NCBI GenBank assembly: GCA_009691255.1
Contig: SHUT01000012.1
Location: forward strand, 1 to 45,162
Direction of reading: 5' to 3'
Source: Ilumatobacteraceae bacterium
Lineage (GTDB): Bacteria; Actinomycetota; Acidimicrobiia; Acidimicrobiales; Ilumatobacteraceae
DNA length: 45,162 nt
Part shown: one piece after another, positions 27,179 to 34,588 of the stretch
Numbering within the stretch: the first letter of the stretch is position 1
How the letters are laid out: every line of letters begins with the position of its first letter
Translations under genes and position numbers: made by a program
The notes under the pieces: model-generated
Seen by the model: the letters and a program-made list of their open reading frames with translations, nothing else
What the model was told of the DNA's origin: nothing
Databases searched by the model: none

Positions 27179-28075
27179 ATGAAAGTTCTTGTCACTGGTT
27201 CTACAGGATTAATCGGCTCTGCGCTTTGTGAACAACTCAAGACGCAAGGACACACAGTTGTCAGAGCTGTGCGTTTTGCATCGACTGCGCCAGACACCGT
27301 GTTTTGGTACCCAGCAGATGCAACAATCGACACACAGGCATTGGTTGGTGTTGATGCAGTAGTGCACCTCGCTGGTGCCGGAATCGGCGACAAGCGCTGG
27401 ACCGATGAATATAAAAAAGAAATTCTTCAAAGCCGAACTCTTGGTACATCACTCTTGGCTCGAACTCTTGCCGCAATGGATACTCCTCCATCGGTGTTTT
27501 TGTCGTCTTCTGCAATCGGAATCTATGGTCCACGTAATGACGAAGAACTCACTGAATCAAGCGCAACCGCCCGCAGCTTTTTGGCGGATGTCTGCACAGC
27601 ATGGGAAGACGCAGCGTCACCAGCCCAACAAGCCGGAATCCGCACTGTCTTTTTGCGAACGGGCATTGTCTTGTCCCCTCAAGGTGGTGCACTCAAAAAA
27701 CAACTGCCATTATTTAAATTGGGTCTTGGTGGAAAATTCGGCAACGGTCGCCAGTGGCAAAGTTGGATCTCAATCACCGACGAAGTTGGAGCCATTATTC
27801 ATCTCATGAACTCAAGCGTGAGTGGTCCGGTCAATCTCACTGCGCCAGAACCCGTCACCAACTCTGAGTTCACCAAAATTCTTAGTTCAGTTATTGGTCG
27901 TCCTGCACTATTGCCTATTCCACCGTTTGGTCCAAAAATTTTGCTCGGGACAGAGTTGGCAAACGCTCTGTTATTTACGGGGCAACGAGTGATGCCACAG
28001 GTGTTACAAGCAGACGGATACAAATTTGAGCACCCCACACTTGAGTTTGCCCTGCGAGCACTCCTGAATAAATGA
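27179..28075 (+). CDS. TIGR01777 family NAD-dependent epimerase-like SDR
   Basis: An extended short-chain dehydrogenase-fold protein (298 residues) of the TIGR01777/YfcH family. The N-terminal MKVLVTGSTGLIGSAL is the nucleotide-binding turn, FLSSSAIGIYG (about 103-113) the active-site strand, and the last 60 residues match the DUF1731 tail (VIGRPALLPIPPFG, then GQRVMPQVLQADGYKFEHPTL). Members bind NAD(P) but their reaction is mostly undetermined. The stop overlaps the next start in ATGA, so it is coupled to the FAD enzyme and then to an SRPBCC protein. Family fact: many actinobacterial members carry an SRPBCC domain fused at the N-terminus, so the separate SRPBCC gene here may supply that function. 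The 64-base region before it holds a TTAATATTAA palindrome at 27121-27130. Confidence 0.9.
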   Translation: MKVLVTGSTGLIGSALCEQLKTQGHTVVRAVRFASTAPDTVFWYPADATIDTQALVGVDAVVHLAGAGIGDKRWTDEYKKEILQSRTLGTSLLARTLAAMDTPPSVFLSSSAIGIYGPRNDEELTESSATARSFLADVCTAWEDAASPAQQAGIRTVFLRTGIVLSPQGGALKKQLPLFKLGLGGKFGNGRQWQSWISITDEVGAIIHLMNSSVSGPVNLTAPEPVTNSEFTKILSSVIGRPALLPIPPFGPKILLGTELANALLFTGQRVMPQVLQADGYKFEHPTLEFALRALLNK

Positions 28076-29331
28076 GCGTGGGCATGGCACCGCCAGACTC
28101 TGCCGATGTTGTCATTGTCGGCGCTGGCTTGGCAGGATTAGTTGCAGCAAAAGTTCTTGAGCAACACAACCTCAACACCGTTGTGCTTGAAGCAGCTGAC
28201 GGAGTTGGTGGTCGTGTGCGAACAGATCATGTCGATGGTTTCTTGCTGGATCGCGGTTTTCAGGTATTGCTTACTGCGTATCCAGAGCTGTACCGACATC
28301 TTGATATTGCAGCCCTTGATCTACAGCTCTTTGAACCTGGTGCACTCGTCTGGAGAGACGGCAAAGGCACGGTCGTTGGCGACCCTATTCGCCGACCCAA
28401 AACATTGGTGTCAACCGCACTTGCCCCAATCGGAACAATCGCTGACAAAGCCCGCGTGGCATTGTTGCGCAACCGCCTCCTGCGAACAGATCCACGCGCC
28501 TTATTGCGTGGTGATGATTTACCTACTGCGTCGGCGCTTCGCGCACAAGGATTTTCTTCTCAAATTATTGACCGGTTTTTTCGACCCCTAGTAGGCGGTA
28601 TTCAACTTGATCCGACACTTGGGACATCGCGTCGCATGTTTGACGTCATCTTTCGCACACTTGCCGACGGCGATGTCGGAGTTCCGTCTGCGGGCATGGG
28701 CGCAATCTCAGATCAACTTGCATCGCGCATTTTACACACACCAATTCATCTAAATACTGCGGTCACATCTGTTGCTCCGCATGAAGTCACGCTTGCAGGT
28801 GGTCATCGCATTGCATCACGCGCCATCATCGTGGCTACCCAGGGCCCAGCAGCATCGCAACTATTGGGTCTGGCGCCTGTTACATCCCGATCAGTGGGTT
28901 GTGTGTACTTTGCAGCAGAATCAGCACCAGTTGACGGCTCCTACATCGTTCTTGACGGCGCAGGTCAAGGTCCTGTGCTAAATCTTGCGGTGATGTCTAA
29001 TACAGCTCGCTCATATGCACCACGCGGCCAGCACTTAATCGCAGCAGCAATGCCTGGAGTTTGTGATGGCGATCTCGAACACATCGCACGGGTGCAATTA
29101 CGCAGTTGGTGGGGACCCCAAGTTGATTCATGGAAACACTTGCGCTCGTATCGCATCCCCCATGGTCAGCCAGGACAAGATCCGCCGTTCCACCCCAAGA
29201 AGTCAGTCTCTCTTGGTGATGGACTATTTGTTTGTGGTGATCATCGCGACACTGGGTCAATTCAAGGAGCAATGTTTTCAGGTCGCAGATGTGCCCAGGC
29301 TGTTGCGGAGTCTGCCAAACTGTGGACATGA
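28072..29331 (+). CDS. FAD-dependent amine-oxidase type oxidoreductase
   Basis: A 419-residue flavoprotein resembling protoporphyrinogen oxidase and phytoene desaturase-type amine oxidoreductases. The Rossmann motif GAGLAGLVAAK (17-27) is followed by the FAD adenosine-binding glutamate at position 40 and GVGGRVRTD (44-52); the C-terminus carries FVCGDHRDTGSIQGAM, the second FAD contact. The substrate is not visible: neither heme nor carotenoid genes are near. It may start at the ATG overlapping the previous stop, or four codons later (MAPPDS). The three-gene unit with the TIGR01777 protein and the SRPBCC protein overlaps by ATGA at both junctions, implying that the products act together. Confidence 0.88.
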   Translation: MSVGMAPPDSADVVIVGAGLAGLVAAKVLEQHNLNTVVLEAADGVGGRVRTDHVDGFLLDRGFQVLLTAYPELYRHLDIAALDLQLFEPGALVWRDGKGTVVGDPIRRPKTLVSTALAPIGTIADKARVALLRNRLLRTDPRALLRGDDLPTASALRAQGFSSQIIDRFFRPLVGGIQLDPTLGTSRRMFDVIFRTLADGDVGVPSAGMGAISDQLASRILHTPIHLNTAVTSVAPHEVTLAGGHRIASRAIIVATQGPAASQLLGLAPVTSRSVGCVYFAAESAPVDGSYIVLDGAGQGPVLNLAVMSNTARSYAPRGQHLIAAAMPGVCDGDLEHIARVQLRSWWGPQVDSWKHLRSYRIPHGQPGQDPPFHPKKSVSLGDGLFVCGDHRDTGSIQGAMFSGRRCAQAVAESAKLWT

Positions 29332-29771
29332 ATTCACCTAATCCAGCAAAAATAGTCTCGCGTAGTCGCGTCGTTGCATCGCCACCTGGAGCAATTTTTG
29401 ATCTTCTTGCTGACCCGCGACGTCACAGCGAGATTGATGGCAGTGACACCATTAAGTCAGCCCAATCTGGCGGACCAGACCGTCTCTTCCTCGATGCCAC
29501 TTTCGGGATGAGCATGCACATGGGAGTCCCATACAAAATAACTAACACCGTTGTGGAGTTTGTCGAAGGAAAACAAATCGCATGGCGTCACATGGGTGGT
29601 CATATTTGGCGCTACATACTCACCCCTGTCGACGGAGCAACAGAAGTTACTGAGCAGTTCGACTGGAATAATTCTCGATCTCCATTAGTGCTCCGCATCA
29701 TGCGGTCGCCACAAAAAAATGGAAACTCCATCGAGAAAACTCTCGAAAAACTTGTGCAGAAGTTCCAATAA
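29328..29771 (+). CDS. SRPBCC family protein
   Basis: A 147-residue protein of the START/Bet v 1-like SRPBCC fold, which binds hydrophobic ligands such as lipids or aromatic intermediates. Visible features: the N-terminal strand SRVVASPPGAIFDLLADPRRH, which opens the typical polyketide cyclase-like domain, the GKQIAWRHMGGHIWRYIL strand pair, VTEQFDW (about 104-110), and a C-terminal long helix (NSIEKTLEKLVQKFQ). The start ATG overlaps the stop of the flavoprotein gene. An earlier ATG at 29289 would add 13 cysteine-rich residues inside that gene and is rejected. No catalytic residue is certain; it may be a ligand carrier for its two operon partners. Confidence 0.85.
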   Translation: MNSPNPAKIVSRSRVVASPPGAIFDLLADPRRHSEIDGSDTIKSAQSGGPDRLFLDATFGMSMHMGVPYKITNTVVEFVEGKQIAWRHMGGHIWRYILTPVDGATEVTEQFDWNNSRSPLVLRIMRSPQKNGNSIEKTLEKLVQKFQ

Positions 29772-29777
29772 GTTGAC

Positions 29778-31190
29778 TTAACGCAAGAGCGCAGGCACTC
29801 GACGGCGCAAATATTTGCCGCGACCAGCGCGCGCGTTCACAACCCCGCGATCAACAATCACATCCCCGCGCGACATCACGGTGCGTACGCCACCCTGCAA
29901 GATAAAACCCTCATATGCCGAGTAATCAAGATTCATATGATGCGTCGCAGCGCTAATAGTGGTTCTTGCTGCAGGGTCATAAACCACAATGTCAGCATCA
30001 AATCCGACTCCAATGACTCCCTTTGTGTCGAGACCAAATAATCGCGACGGTGCGGTAGCGCACACTTCTACCCAACGCTCAAGACTTATCTCACCGCTAA
30101 CCACACCTTGATAAATCAGATCAAGTCGATGCTCAACACCACCGATGCCATTAGGAACTCGCTCGAAAGTTTGTCCATTCATAAGCTTTTGCTCGCGCAA
30201 ACAAAACGGGCAATGGTCCGTGCTCACCACCGCTAATTCGTCTTCTCGTAATCCGTTCCATAGGTCGGCGTGATGTGTCTCGTGTCCAGATCGCAGTGGA
30301 GTCGAACAAATATATCCGGCACCTTCTGGCCAACCTTTCCCTAGCGTTTTTTCTAGAGACAAGTGCAGATACTGCGGACATGTCTCTGCAAAAATATTTG
30401 TTCCGTTGCGGCGCGCAGCTCGTACTTCTGCCAACGCTTCTGAGCTAGATACGTGCACGATGTAAAGCGGTGCTCCGCCTGCCACTCTTGACAACACGGC
30501 AGCTCTATGCACTGCCTCTGCTTCTAAAGCCGCCGGACGAGTTAGAGAATGAAACACGGGGTCGGTGTTGCCAGCAGCAATCGCCTGCTCGATTAATACA
30601 TCAATGGCTAGACCATTTTCTGCATGCACCATTGCGATCATTCCGGTATCTGAACACATCTGCAATGCCCGCAATATTTGTCCGTCATCGCTATAGAGAC
30701 GTCCCGGATATGCCATAAAGAGTTTGATCGACGACACTCCTTCGCGCTCAATCAATGATCGAGCGTCAATAAGTGCCTGGGCATCGACTCCGCCAAGTAC
30801 TTGGTGAAGACCCCAGTCCACAACGCATTGTGATTCTGCTTGGGCGAAACGTTGCTCGAAACTTGCCAGAACATTGCCACCTGCCCGTTGTTCTGAAAAG
30901 TCCAAAATAGTGGTGGTGCCACCACATGCAGCCGCCACCGAACCCGTCGCAAAAGTGTCAGACGACTCTGTAGCGCCGGTGTTGAGTTGCATATGAACAT
31001 GCACGTCTACCCCGCCTGGAATCACCAGGCAGTCTGTGGCGTCGATTACCGTGTCTGAACTGCCCGCCGAGACGCCTGGTCCACCATTGCGCTCGATGAC
31101 CGCCTCAATACGGCCATCGCTCACCACCACGTCGGCTTCGGCGCGCTGCCATGCATTAATGACGTGGCCGTTCTTTATGACTGTGCGCAT
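29778..31190 (-). CDS. Dihydropyrimidinase / D-hydantoinase
   Basis: Opens the cyclic ureide ring of dihydropyrimidines or 5-substituted hydantoins, yielding N-carbamoyl amino acids, in the cytosol. The dinuclear zinc site is complete in 470 residues: His64 and His66 (VDVHVHM), the carbamylated Lys156 (SSIKLFMAYPG), His189 (MVHAENG), His246 (YIVHVSS) and Asp325 (STDHCPF). I start at the ATG at 31190 (MRTVIKNGHVI), which matches family N-termini; an upstream start at 31238 would add 16 residues and would collide with the argJ start. Convergent with the SRPBCC gene, 6 bases apart, and divergent from argJ. Pyrimidine versus hydantoin preference cannot be read. The D-aminoacylase-like gene at 16157 could work on related D-amino acid products. 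Confidence 0.93.
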   Translation of the reverse strand: MRTVIKNGHVINAWQRAEADVVVSDGRIEAVIERNGGPGVSAGSSDTVIDATDCLVIPGGVDVHVHMQLNTGATESSDTFATGSVAAACGGTTTILDFSEQRAGGNVLASFEQRFAQAESQCVVDWGLHQVLGGVDAQALIDARSLIEREGVSSIKLFMAYPGRLYSDDGQILRALQMCSDTGMIAMVHAENGLAIDVLIEQAIAAGNTDPVFHSLTRPAALEAEAVHRAAVLSRVAGGAPLYIVHVSSSEALAEVRAARRNGTNIFAETCPQYLHLSLEKTLGKGWPEGAGYICSTPLRSGHETHHADLWNGLREDELAVVSTDHCPFCLREQKLMNGQTFERVPNGIGGVEHRLDLIYQGVVSGEISLERWVEVCATAPSRLFGLDTKGVIGVGFDADIVVYDPAARTTISAATHHMNLDYSAYEGFILQGGVRTVMSRGDVIVDRGVVNARAGRGKYLRRRVPALLR

Positions 31191-31241
31191 CTTCACAGCG
31201 TAAACCGTTCGGGACTGCCCGTGGGTGCTAAACAACAATGC

Positions 31242-32393
31242 GTGACTACATCATTGCCAGAAGGATTCAGCGCCTACGTTGCAAATGTTGGCGTCAAGGA
31301 CGACACCGACGATTTCACGGTTGTATTTGCACGAGGAAAGCCCACTTCTGCGGCGGTCTTCACCCAAAGTCGCTTTGCCGGATCCAGCGTTATCGTTTCG
31401 CGCCCGCGACGGGGCAAAGCACATGCAATTGTCGTGATTTCCAAGAACGCCAATGTGGCTACTGGTCAACAGGGGCTCAGTGACTCAACCGAAATTACAC
31501 ACCTAGTTGCACAACGACTCGGCATTGATGATGACAATGTGCTTATTGCTTCAACTGGCGTGATTGGTCGTGCACTGCCAATGGACTTGATTCGCTCAGG
31601 TATCGCTGCGATGCAAGGACACAACACCACAGATGCCGACAATGTTGCACGCGGAATCATGACAACTGACACTGTTCCAAAAATTGCAAGTGCCACCATC
31701 TCAGGATCTACTGCACGTGTTGTGGGTGTTGCTAAGGGCGTCGGAATGATCGAACCAAACATGGCAACTTTGATTGCAATGGTTTTTACTGACGCGGCTA
31801 TAGACGCATCAGCGCTTGATTCAATACTTCGCAGTACCGTAGATCGCACGCTGAACTGTTTATCCATTGACACCGATACATCGACAAGTGACACAACCAT
31901 TATTCTCTCTAGTGGCATCATTGAGTCAGTTGGTCACGAAGCGTTTGAAGTTGCTCTTCACGAAGTGCTTGTATCGCTGACACAGCAAATCGCTCGCGAC
32001 GGAGAAGGTGCAGAAAAACTCATTGAAGTCACCGTTGACGGAGGTCGCGATAACGCTCAAGCTAAACGGGTGGCAAAATCAATCGTCAACTCGCCACTCG
32101 TCAAGACTGCCGTGCATGGTGCAGACCCAAACTGGGGTCGTGTGGCAATGGCTATCGGCAAGTGCAGCGATGACACCGACATTCTTCAAGAAAATGTTGT
32201 TATCCGCTTTGGCAATCAAGAGGTGTATCCCAATGCCGTCAATGCTGATGGGCTTGAACGACTCTCTGTATACATGCGTGGCGACACTGTGCGCATTCAT
32301 GTCAGCCTTAATATCTCTGGTGCAACAGCAACCGTGTGGGGCTGTGATCTCACCTCGGGCTATGTACGTATCAATGCTGACTACACCACCTAA
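31242..32393 (+). CDS. argJ: Arginine biosynthesis bifunctional protein ArgJ
   Basis: Ornithine acetyltransferase, often also N-acetylglutamate synthase, of the cyclic arginine pathway. The precursor cleaves itself before Thr176 in EPNMATLIAM (numbered from the GTG at 31242), giving the alpha and beta chains; the motif is intact. Other marks are STGVIGRALPM (about 104-114), KGVGMIEPN, LNCLSIDTDTSTSDT (about 219-233) and HGADPNWGRVAMAIG (about 293-307). The GTG at 31242 gives 383 residues beginning MTTSLPEGFSAY like family members. An in-frame ATG at 31164 would reach 26 residues further and overlap the divergent hydantoinase start; a GTG at 31221 is another option. No other arginine gene is adjacent. 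Its last 23 bases overlap the tail of the DUF3445 gene on the opposite strand. Confidence 0.94.
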   Translation: MTTSLPEGFSAYVANVGVKDDTDDFTVVFARGKPTSAAVFTQSRFAGSSVIVSRPRRGKAHAIVVISKNANVATGQQGLSDSTEITHLVAQRLGIDDDNVLIASTGVIGRALPMDLIRSGIAAMQGHNTTDADNVARGIMTTDTVPKIASATISGSTARVVGVAKGVGMIEPNMATLIAMVFTDAAIDASALDSILRSTVDRTLNCLSIDTDTSTSDTTIILSSGIIESVGHEAFEVALHEVLVSLTQQIARDGEGAEKLIEVTVDGGRDNAQAKRVAKSIVNSPLVKTAVHGADPNWGRVAMAIGKCSDDTDILQENVVIRFGNQEVYPNAVNADGLERLSVYMRGDTVRIHVSLNISGATATVWGCDLTSGYVRINADYTT

Positions 32394-33183
32394 GTAGCGA
32401 CTCACGATACGGAGCAATGCTTTTATACTCCGCCACATTGTCAGGAAGTGACTCAATCAACTGTGTCAATACTGCTGACATGCGGGGTACGCGTGCCACA
32501 AGATCGCTGAGTTGTTCTTGAAATGTTCGTATCGTAAACATCACTGCACCAGACACAGACAATCGACGAAGCGTCTGATACTCCACGCGCATCAAAAGAT
32601 CACCTACGTCCATATTGGGAGTCGCCGCCACAATTACGGGCTGAAAAAACATCGGATCATTGACGATCCCCCAATTTGTGCGCCACATCGGCCGATCAAC
32701 TGCTAACCGATTCAAAAACGCATCAACAGGACGAGCCAAATCGGTGTCATAGCGCGCCACCGGAGCATGAACAGCGTCCATTGGTTTACCCAACTTGTCG
32801 GCCAGTTTCCATCTGTTTGGCGCGCACAGCACTGCGGCCGAGAGAACCAACACCGACTCTGCGTTGATTGTCAAGATACAAACATCATCTGCAACGCGTG
32901 CAACAACCTGTTCGAGTGCGTCAATACCACGCCAATTCTCTTCTGTCTTTAATGCAAGCGAATCTGCAATGCCTCGTGCCGCCTCCTCGCAGGCATCATC
33001 ATTGCCAGCGACGCAACCCACGACATCGTCATGCTGTTTGGCTAATAAAGATTTTTTCAAATCAATGTTGTGTTGCCATTGCTCGTCAACTTCTGATACC
33101 CACTGACTAGCCGGCAGCGCCCGAGCACCAACTCTTAAACGTGCATCGTTTTCGTCTGGCAACAAGTGATTAGGAATGGTCAC
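32371..33183 (-). CDS. DUF3445 protein, heme-dependent oxidative N-demethylase-like
   Basis: A 270-residue protein with the hallmarks of DUF3445, a family containing the alpha subunit of dimethylamine monooxygenase, a heme enzyme demethylating amines with oxygen: AAVLCAPNRWKLADKLGKPM (about 115-134), IHAPV-like VHAPVARYD, LAVDRPMWRTNWGIVNDP (about 158-175), LMRVEYQTLRRLSVSGAVMFTIRTF (about 197-221). The heme-binding and PAS-like residues cannot be judged by eye. The start is a GTG 30 bases after the SDR gene; the tail overlaps argJ antisense. Genes for the other dimethylamine monooxygenase subunits (ferredoxin reductase and small subunit) are absent here, so it may use a different partner. 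Function by family only. Confidence 0.85.
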   Translation of the reverse strand: MTIPNHLLPDENDARLRVGARALPASQWVSEVDEQWQHNIDLKKSLLAKQHDDVVGCVAGNDDACEEAARGIADSLALKTEENWRGIDALEQVVARVADDVCILTINAESVLVLSAAVLCAPNRWKLADKLGKPMDAVHAPVARYDTDLARPVDAFLNRLAVDRPMWRTNWGIVNDPMFFQPVIVAATPNMDVGDLLMRVEYQTLRRLSVSGAVMFTIRTFQEQLSDLVARVPRMSAVLTQLIESLPDNVAEYKSIAPYRESLLRWCSQH

Positions 33184-33213
33184 GGCACGTTGTAAAAACT
33201 ATTTAGCGAACTC

Positions 33214-33996
33214 TCATTTGGGCGGCATGCGAATGCCGCCGTCTACGCGAATTGTCTCTGCGTTCATGTAGCTATTAGTGATGCACTCAATCACCATTGA
33301 CGCCAACTGTGACGGATCTCCGAGACGTTGGGGAAACAAGACACCCTTTTGTAAGTTTGCCTTGAAAGCTTCGCTTCCTTCCCCTTCGCCATAGATTGGC
33401 GTATCAATTAGACCTGGCGCAACTGTGTTGACGCGGATGCCAACCGCTGACAGATCTCGGGCAACTGGCAATGTCATTCCGACGACTCCGCCTTTTGATG
33501 CCGAATACGCGCTCTGGCCAATTTGTCCATCGAAGGCTGCAACTGACGCAATATTTACAATCGCTCCGCGCTCGCCAAACTCAAGTGGTTCTGTTTGGCT
33601 CATCGCAGTTGCTGCAATGCGAATAGCGTCAAAGGTTCCGATCAGGTTGATCTCAATGACTTTACGAAATGCGTCAATGTTGGCAGCAGACTCGTATTGT
33701 CCGTCTCTGCCGACTGTGCGCTGTGCCCAACCAATGCCAGCCGAGTTCACCAACACGCGAAGTGGACCCATCGACTTGGCCATCTCGACTGCACTAATCA
33801 AATCTTGTGTCTTAGTGACATCAACTGCACAAAATGCACCGCCGGTTTCTTTTGCTAAGGCGTTGCCTTGTTCTGATTGGCGATCAAGGTCTGCAATAAC
33901 GACCTTTGCCCCCAATGCGGCGAGCGCCCTGACTGTGGCTGCTCCAATTCCTGACGCTCCACCCGTGACAATTGCGCTGACTCCTGAAATATCCAT
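33214..33996 (-). CDS. SDR dehydrogenase, 3-hydroxyacyl-CoA dehydrogenase type II-like
   Basis: A classical short-chain dehydrogenase of 260 residues. The cofactor turn is TGGASGIG (11-18), with Asp at the end of strand 2 (VVIADLD) favouring NAD. NSAG (84-87) and the active-site set Ser151, Tyr164 and Lys168 (NIASVAAFDGQIGQSAYSASKGG) are intact. The overall pattern, including the unusually long INLIGTFDAIRIAA segment and VAPGLIDTPIYGEG, resembles type II 3-hydroxyacyl-CoA dehydrogenases that act in fatty acid or branched-chain amino acid breakdown. It lies between rnhA (34 bases upstream) and the DUF3445 gene (30 bases downstream), all on the minus strand; the trio shows no obvious common pathway. 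Confidence 0.9.
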   Translation of the reverse strand: MDISGVSAIVTGGASGIGAATVRALAALGAKVVIADLDRQSEQGNALAKETGGAFCAVDVTKTQDLISAVEMAKSMGPLRVLVNSAGIGWAQRTVGRDGQYESAANIDAFRKVIEINLIGTFDAIRIAATAMSQTEPLEFGERGAIVNIASVAAFDGQIGQSAYSASKGGVVGMTLPVARDLSAVGIRVNTVAPGLIDTPIYGEGEGSEAFKANLQKGVLFPQRLGDPSQLASMVIECITNSYMNAETIRVDGGIRMPPK

Positions 33997-34030
33997 GCCT
34001 CATAGGCTACGCAGTCAAGGCATCGATTGT

Positions 34031-34516
34031 CTAAACGGACCCGATTGCGGCCACCGCCAACAGGTCTACCAGATCATTCATGGGGTCTCCGCTGTGCCCT
34101 TTTACCCAAACGAACTCAACACGGCCACGCGTGGTGACGAGTTCGATAAATGGTTTCCAAATATCTTGATTTGCTACTGGCTCGCGCTGTGAGTTCTTCC
34201 AGCCGCGTCGAATCCAACCCTCCCACCATTTGTCATTGAAACATTTCACGACGTAGGTGCTGTCCGAGACGATACGGATAATGCAGTCATTGGCCGCAAA
34301 GTGACGCACCGCAAAATACGCAGCCGATACTTCCATGCGTTGGTTGGTTGTATGCGCCTCACCTCCAGCGCCAAACGGTTCGCCTTCTGGCGACACCGCC
34401 CAGGCCCATCCCCCAGGGCCAGGATTGCCAGAACAAGCGCCGTCGGTATACACCACCACCACATCTGTGCCTTCGTTGGCGACATTTGGATGAACCACGC
34501 CAAAAGTATTCACCAT
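34031..34516 (-). CDS. rnhA: Ribonuclease HI
   Basis: Cleaves the RNA strand of RNA:DNA hybrids, for example in removing primers and R-loops. The 161-residue protein carries the four catalytic acids: Asp25 in YTDGACSGNPGPGG, Glu62 in QRMEVSA, Asp85 in SDSTYVV and Asp151 in NDLVDLLA, plus the active-site His141 in VKGHSGDP. A short N-terminal extension (about 17 residues) precedes the core. It starts 72 bases from aceE on the other strand. The Trp-rich segment KWWEGWIRRGWKNS is the usual basic substrate-binding handle. Confidence 0.95.
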   Translation of the reverse strand: MVNTFGVVHPNVANEGTDVVVVYTDGACSGNPGPGGWAWAVSPEGEPFGAGGEAHTTNQRMEVSAAYFAVRHFAANDCIIRIVSDSTYVVKCFNDKWWEGWIRRGWKNSQREPVANQDIWKPFIELVTTRGRVEFVWVKGHSGDPMNDLVDLLAVAAIGSV

Positions 34517-34561
34517 CGCAGTACCCCAATGGTGTCTTTACCCACAAGTAACGGCTGACAT

Positions 34562-34575
34562 CACGATAAATCGTG
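34562..34575. promoter_or_regulatory. Candidate operator before aceE
   Basis: CACGATAAATCGTG, two perfect 6-bp arms around an AA centre, lies 13 bases upstream of the aceE GTG start and 45 bases from the rnhA start on the other strand. Palindromes of this size are typical binding sites for dimeric repressors. It could instead sit in the aceE leader as a short hairpin. No regulator gene is adjacent and promoter boxes were not assigned. Confidence 0.35.
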
Positions 34576-34588
34576 TAACAATGCCATT

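Noticed and set aside
33425-34192. 255-residue open frame antisense to the SDR gene
   Set aside because: The SDR has complete active-site motifs over the same bases and the frame runs on into rnhA.
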